Origin: an uncultured Prevotella sp. | GTDB taxonomy: Bacteria > Bacteroidota > Bacteroidia > Bacteroidales > Bacteroidaceae | NCBI GenBank assembly: GCA_902497035.1 | Contig: CABVDL010000004.1 | Coordinates: 1 to 60,462, forward strand | Length of the DNA stretch: 60,462 bases | Reading direction: 5' to 3' | Shown here: positions 60,153 through 60,462 of the stretch, in pieces | How the letters are laid out: every line of letters starts with the position of its first letter | How positions within the stretch are numbered: the first letter of the stretch is position 1 | The notes under the pieces: generated by a model | What the model was told of the DNA's origin: nothing | Databases searched by the model: none | The model's input: the letters and a program-made list of their open reading frames with translations, nothing else | Position numbers and translations under genes: made by a program

Positions 60153-60182
60153 TTGCCAATACAGATAAAAGCAGTACCTTTG
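60153..60182 (+). promoter_or_regulatory. Promoter of tRNA-Pro
   Basis: TTG at 60153-60155, exactly 19 bases, TACCTTTG at 60175-60182. The best Bacteroidetes promoter in the window. Confidence 0.75.
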
Positions 60183-60224
60183 CGCACGCTTCTGTGAGAA
60201 ATCACATTATGCTGGGTATCACAG

Positions 60225-60301
60225 CGGGGTGTAGCGCAGTCCGGTAGCGCTCCTGGTTTGGGACCAGGTGGTCGCAGGTTCGAATCCTGTCGCCCCGACC
60301 A
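60225..60301 (+). tRNA. tRNA-Pro (anticodon TGG)
   Basis: 77 bases. Acceptor CGGGGTG pairs with CGCCCCG plus discriminator A and encoded CCA; anticodon stem CCTGG/CCAGG with loop TTTGGGA, anticodon TGG; T arm with GGTTCGAATCC. Confidence 0.97.
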
Positions 60302-60313
60302 TTAACCATTAGT

Positions 60314-60340
60314 GTCAGGCCATAAAGGCTTGACTTTTTT
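60314..60340 (+). terminator. Terminator after tRNA-Pro
   Basis: GTCAGGCC (60314-60321) pairs with GGCTTGAC (60327-60334) with one wobble, then six Ts. From here to the window end nothing else is recognised. Confidence 0.75.
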
Positions 60341-60462
60341 ATTTTGGCCAGCTATATCTAAAATTTATTTCATCTGTTTTTTTGTCATTCTTGTTTTATG
60401 TCGTACCTTTCCTCTATAAAACCTAATAGATTTCCGGGCAGGAGTAACTTAAACAAAGGACT

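Noticed and set aside
60225..60301. tRNA-Pro as the prophage attachment site
   Set aside because: It lies 23 kb from the integrase with intact host operons in between, and no matching fragment was seen near either prophage end.

Overview
The window is Bacteroidales chromosome, most likely Prevotellaceae. Support: a complete Na+-translocating NADH:quinone oxidoreductase operon (nqrABCDEF), a Porin_O_P-type porin, a six-domain ribosomal protein S1 of the Bacteroidetes type, a eukaryote-like glycogen branching enzyme, and repeated use of the Bacteroidetes -7 promoter box TAnnTTTG (rpsA, tRNA-Pro, kdsB, nqrA and others). The genus is an inference.

About 37 kb on the left (1 to roughly 37.2-37.3 kb) is a temperate siphovirus prophage with an HK97-type head. 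From the left: a minus-strand CI-like repressor and an operator/early promoter; small early genes including a P27-like small terminase; a DUF3127 OB-fold protein, a RecA-like ATPase and a CHC2 zinc-finger primase (replication); HNH nuclease; large terminase; tail hub and three long modular tail/receptor proteins; three small tandem paralogues; a lysis cassette (holin, DUF5675 endolysin candidate, single-protein spanin); a separately transcribed two-gene module with a ribbon-helix-helix protein; tape measure; methyltransferase-like gene; a tail-tube-like gene; portal, connectors, protease, major capsid, tail terminator, second tail-tube protein; a tail assembly chaperone with a canonical -1 frameshift site; and a minus-strand tyrosine recombinase. 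The structural order is unusual because terminase is followed directly by distal tail genes, while tape measure lies before portal. Neither att site could be identified.

The right 23 kb is host DNA: a Gfo/Idh/MocA oxidoreductase and TamB (minus strand), nqrA-F (plus, closed by a strong terminator), a 22-bp palindromic tandem repeat, kdsB (minus), a 14-repeat MORN lipoprotein-like/secreted protein, glgB and a membrane protein of DUF6057 type (plus), then hisC, hisD, rpsA and the porin (minus) and a tRNA-Pro(TGG) with its own promoter and terminator.

Most notable for follow-up: the A AAA AAC frameshift signal in the tail chaperone; a GGTAAGCC-centred element that recurs in gaps before phage structural genes, with two copies sharing exact spacing of three sub-motifs; covarying hairpins that bury the ribosome binding sites of two tandem paralogues, one of which carries a G-tract frameshift; and a compact promoter-hairpin-terminator segment that could be a phage small RNA or attenuator. 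No database search was possible; family names rest on motifs read by eye.
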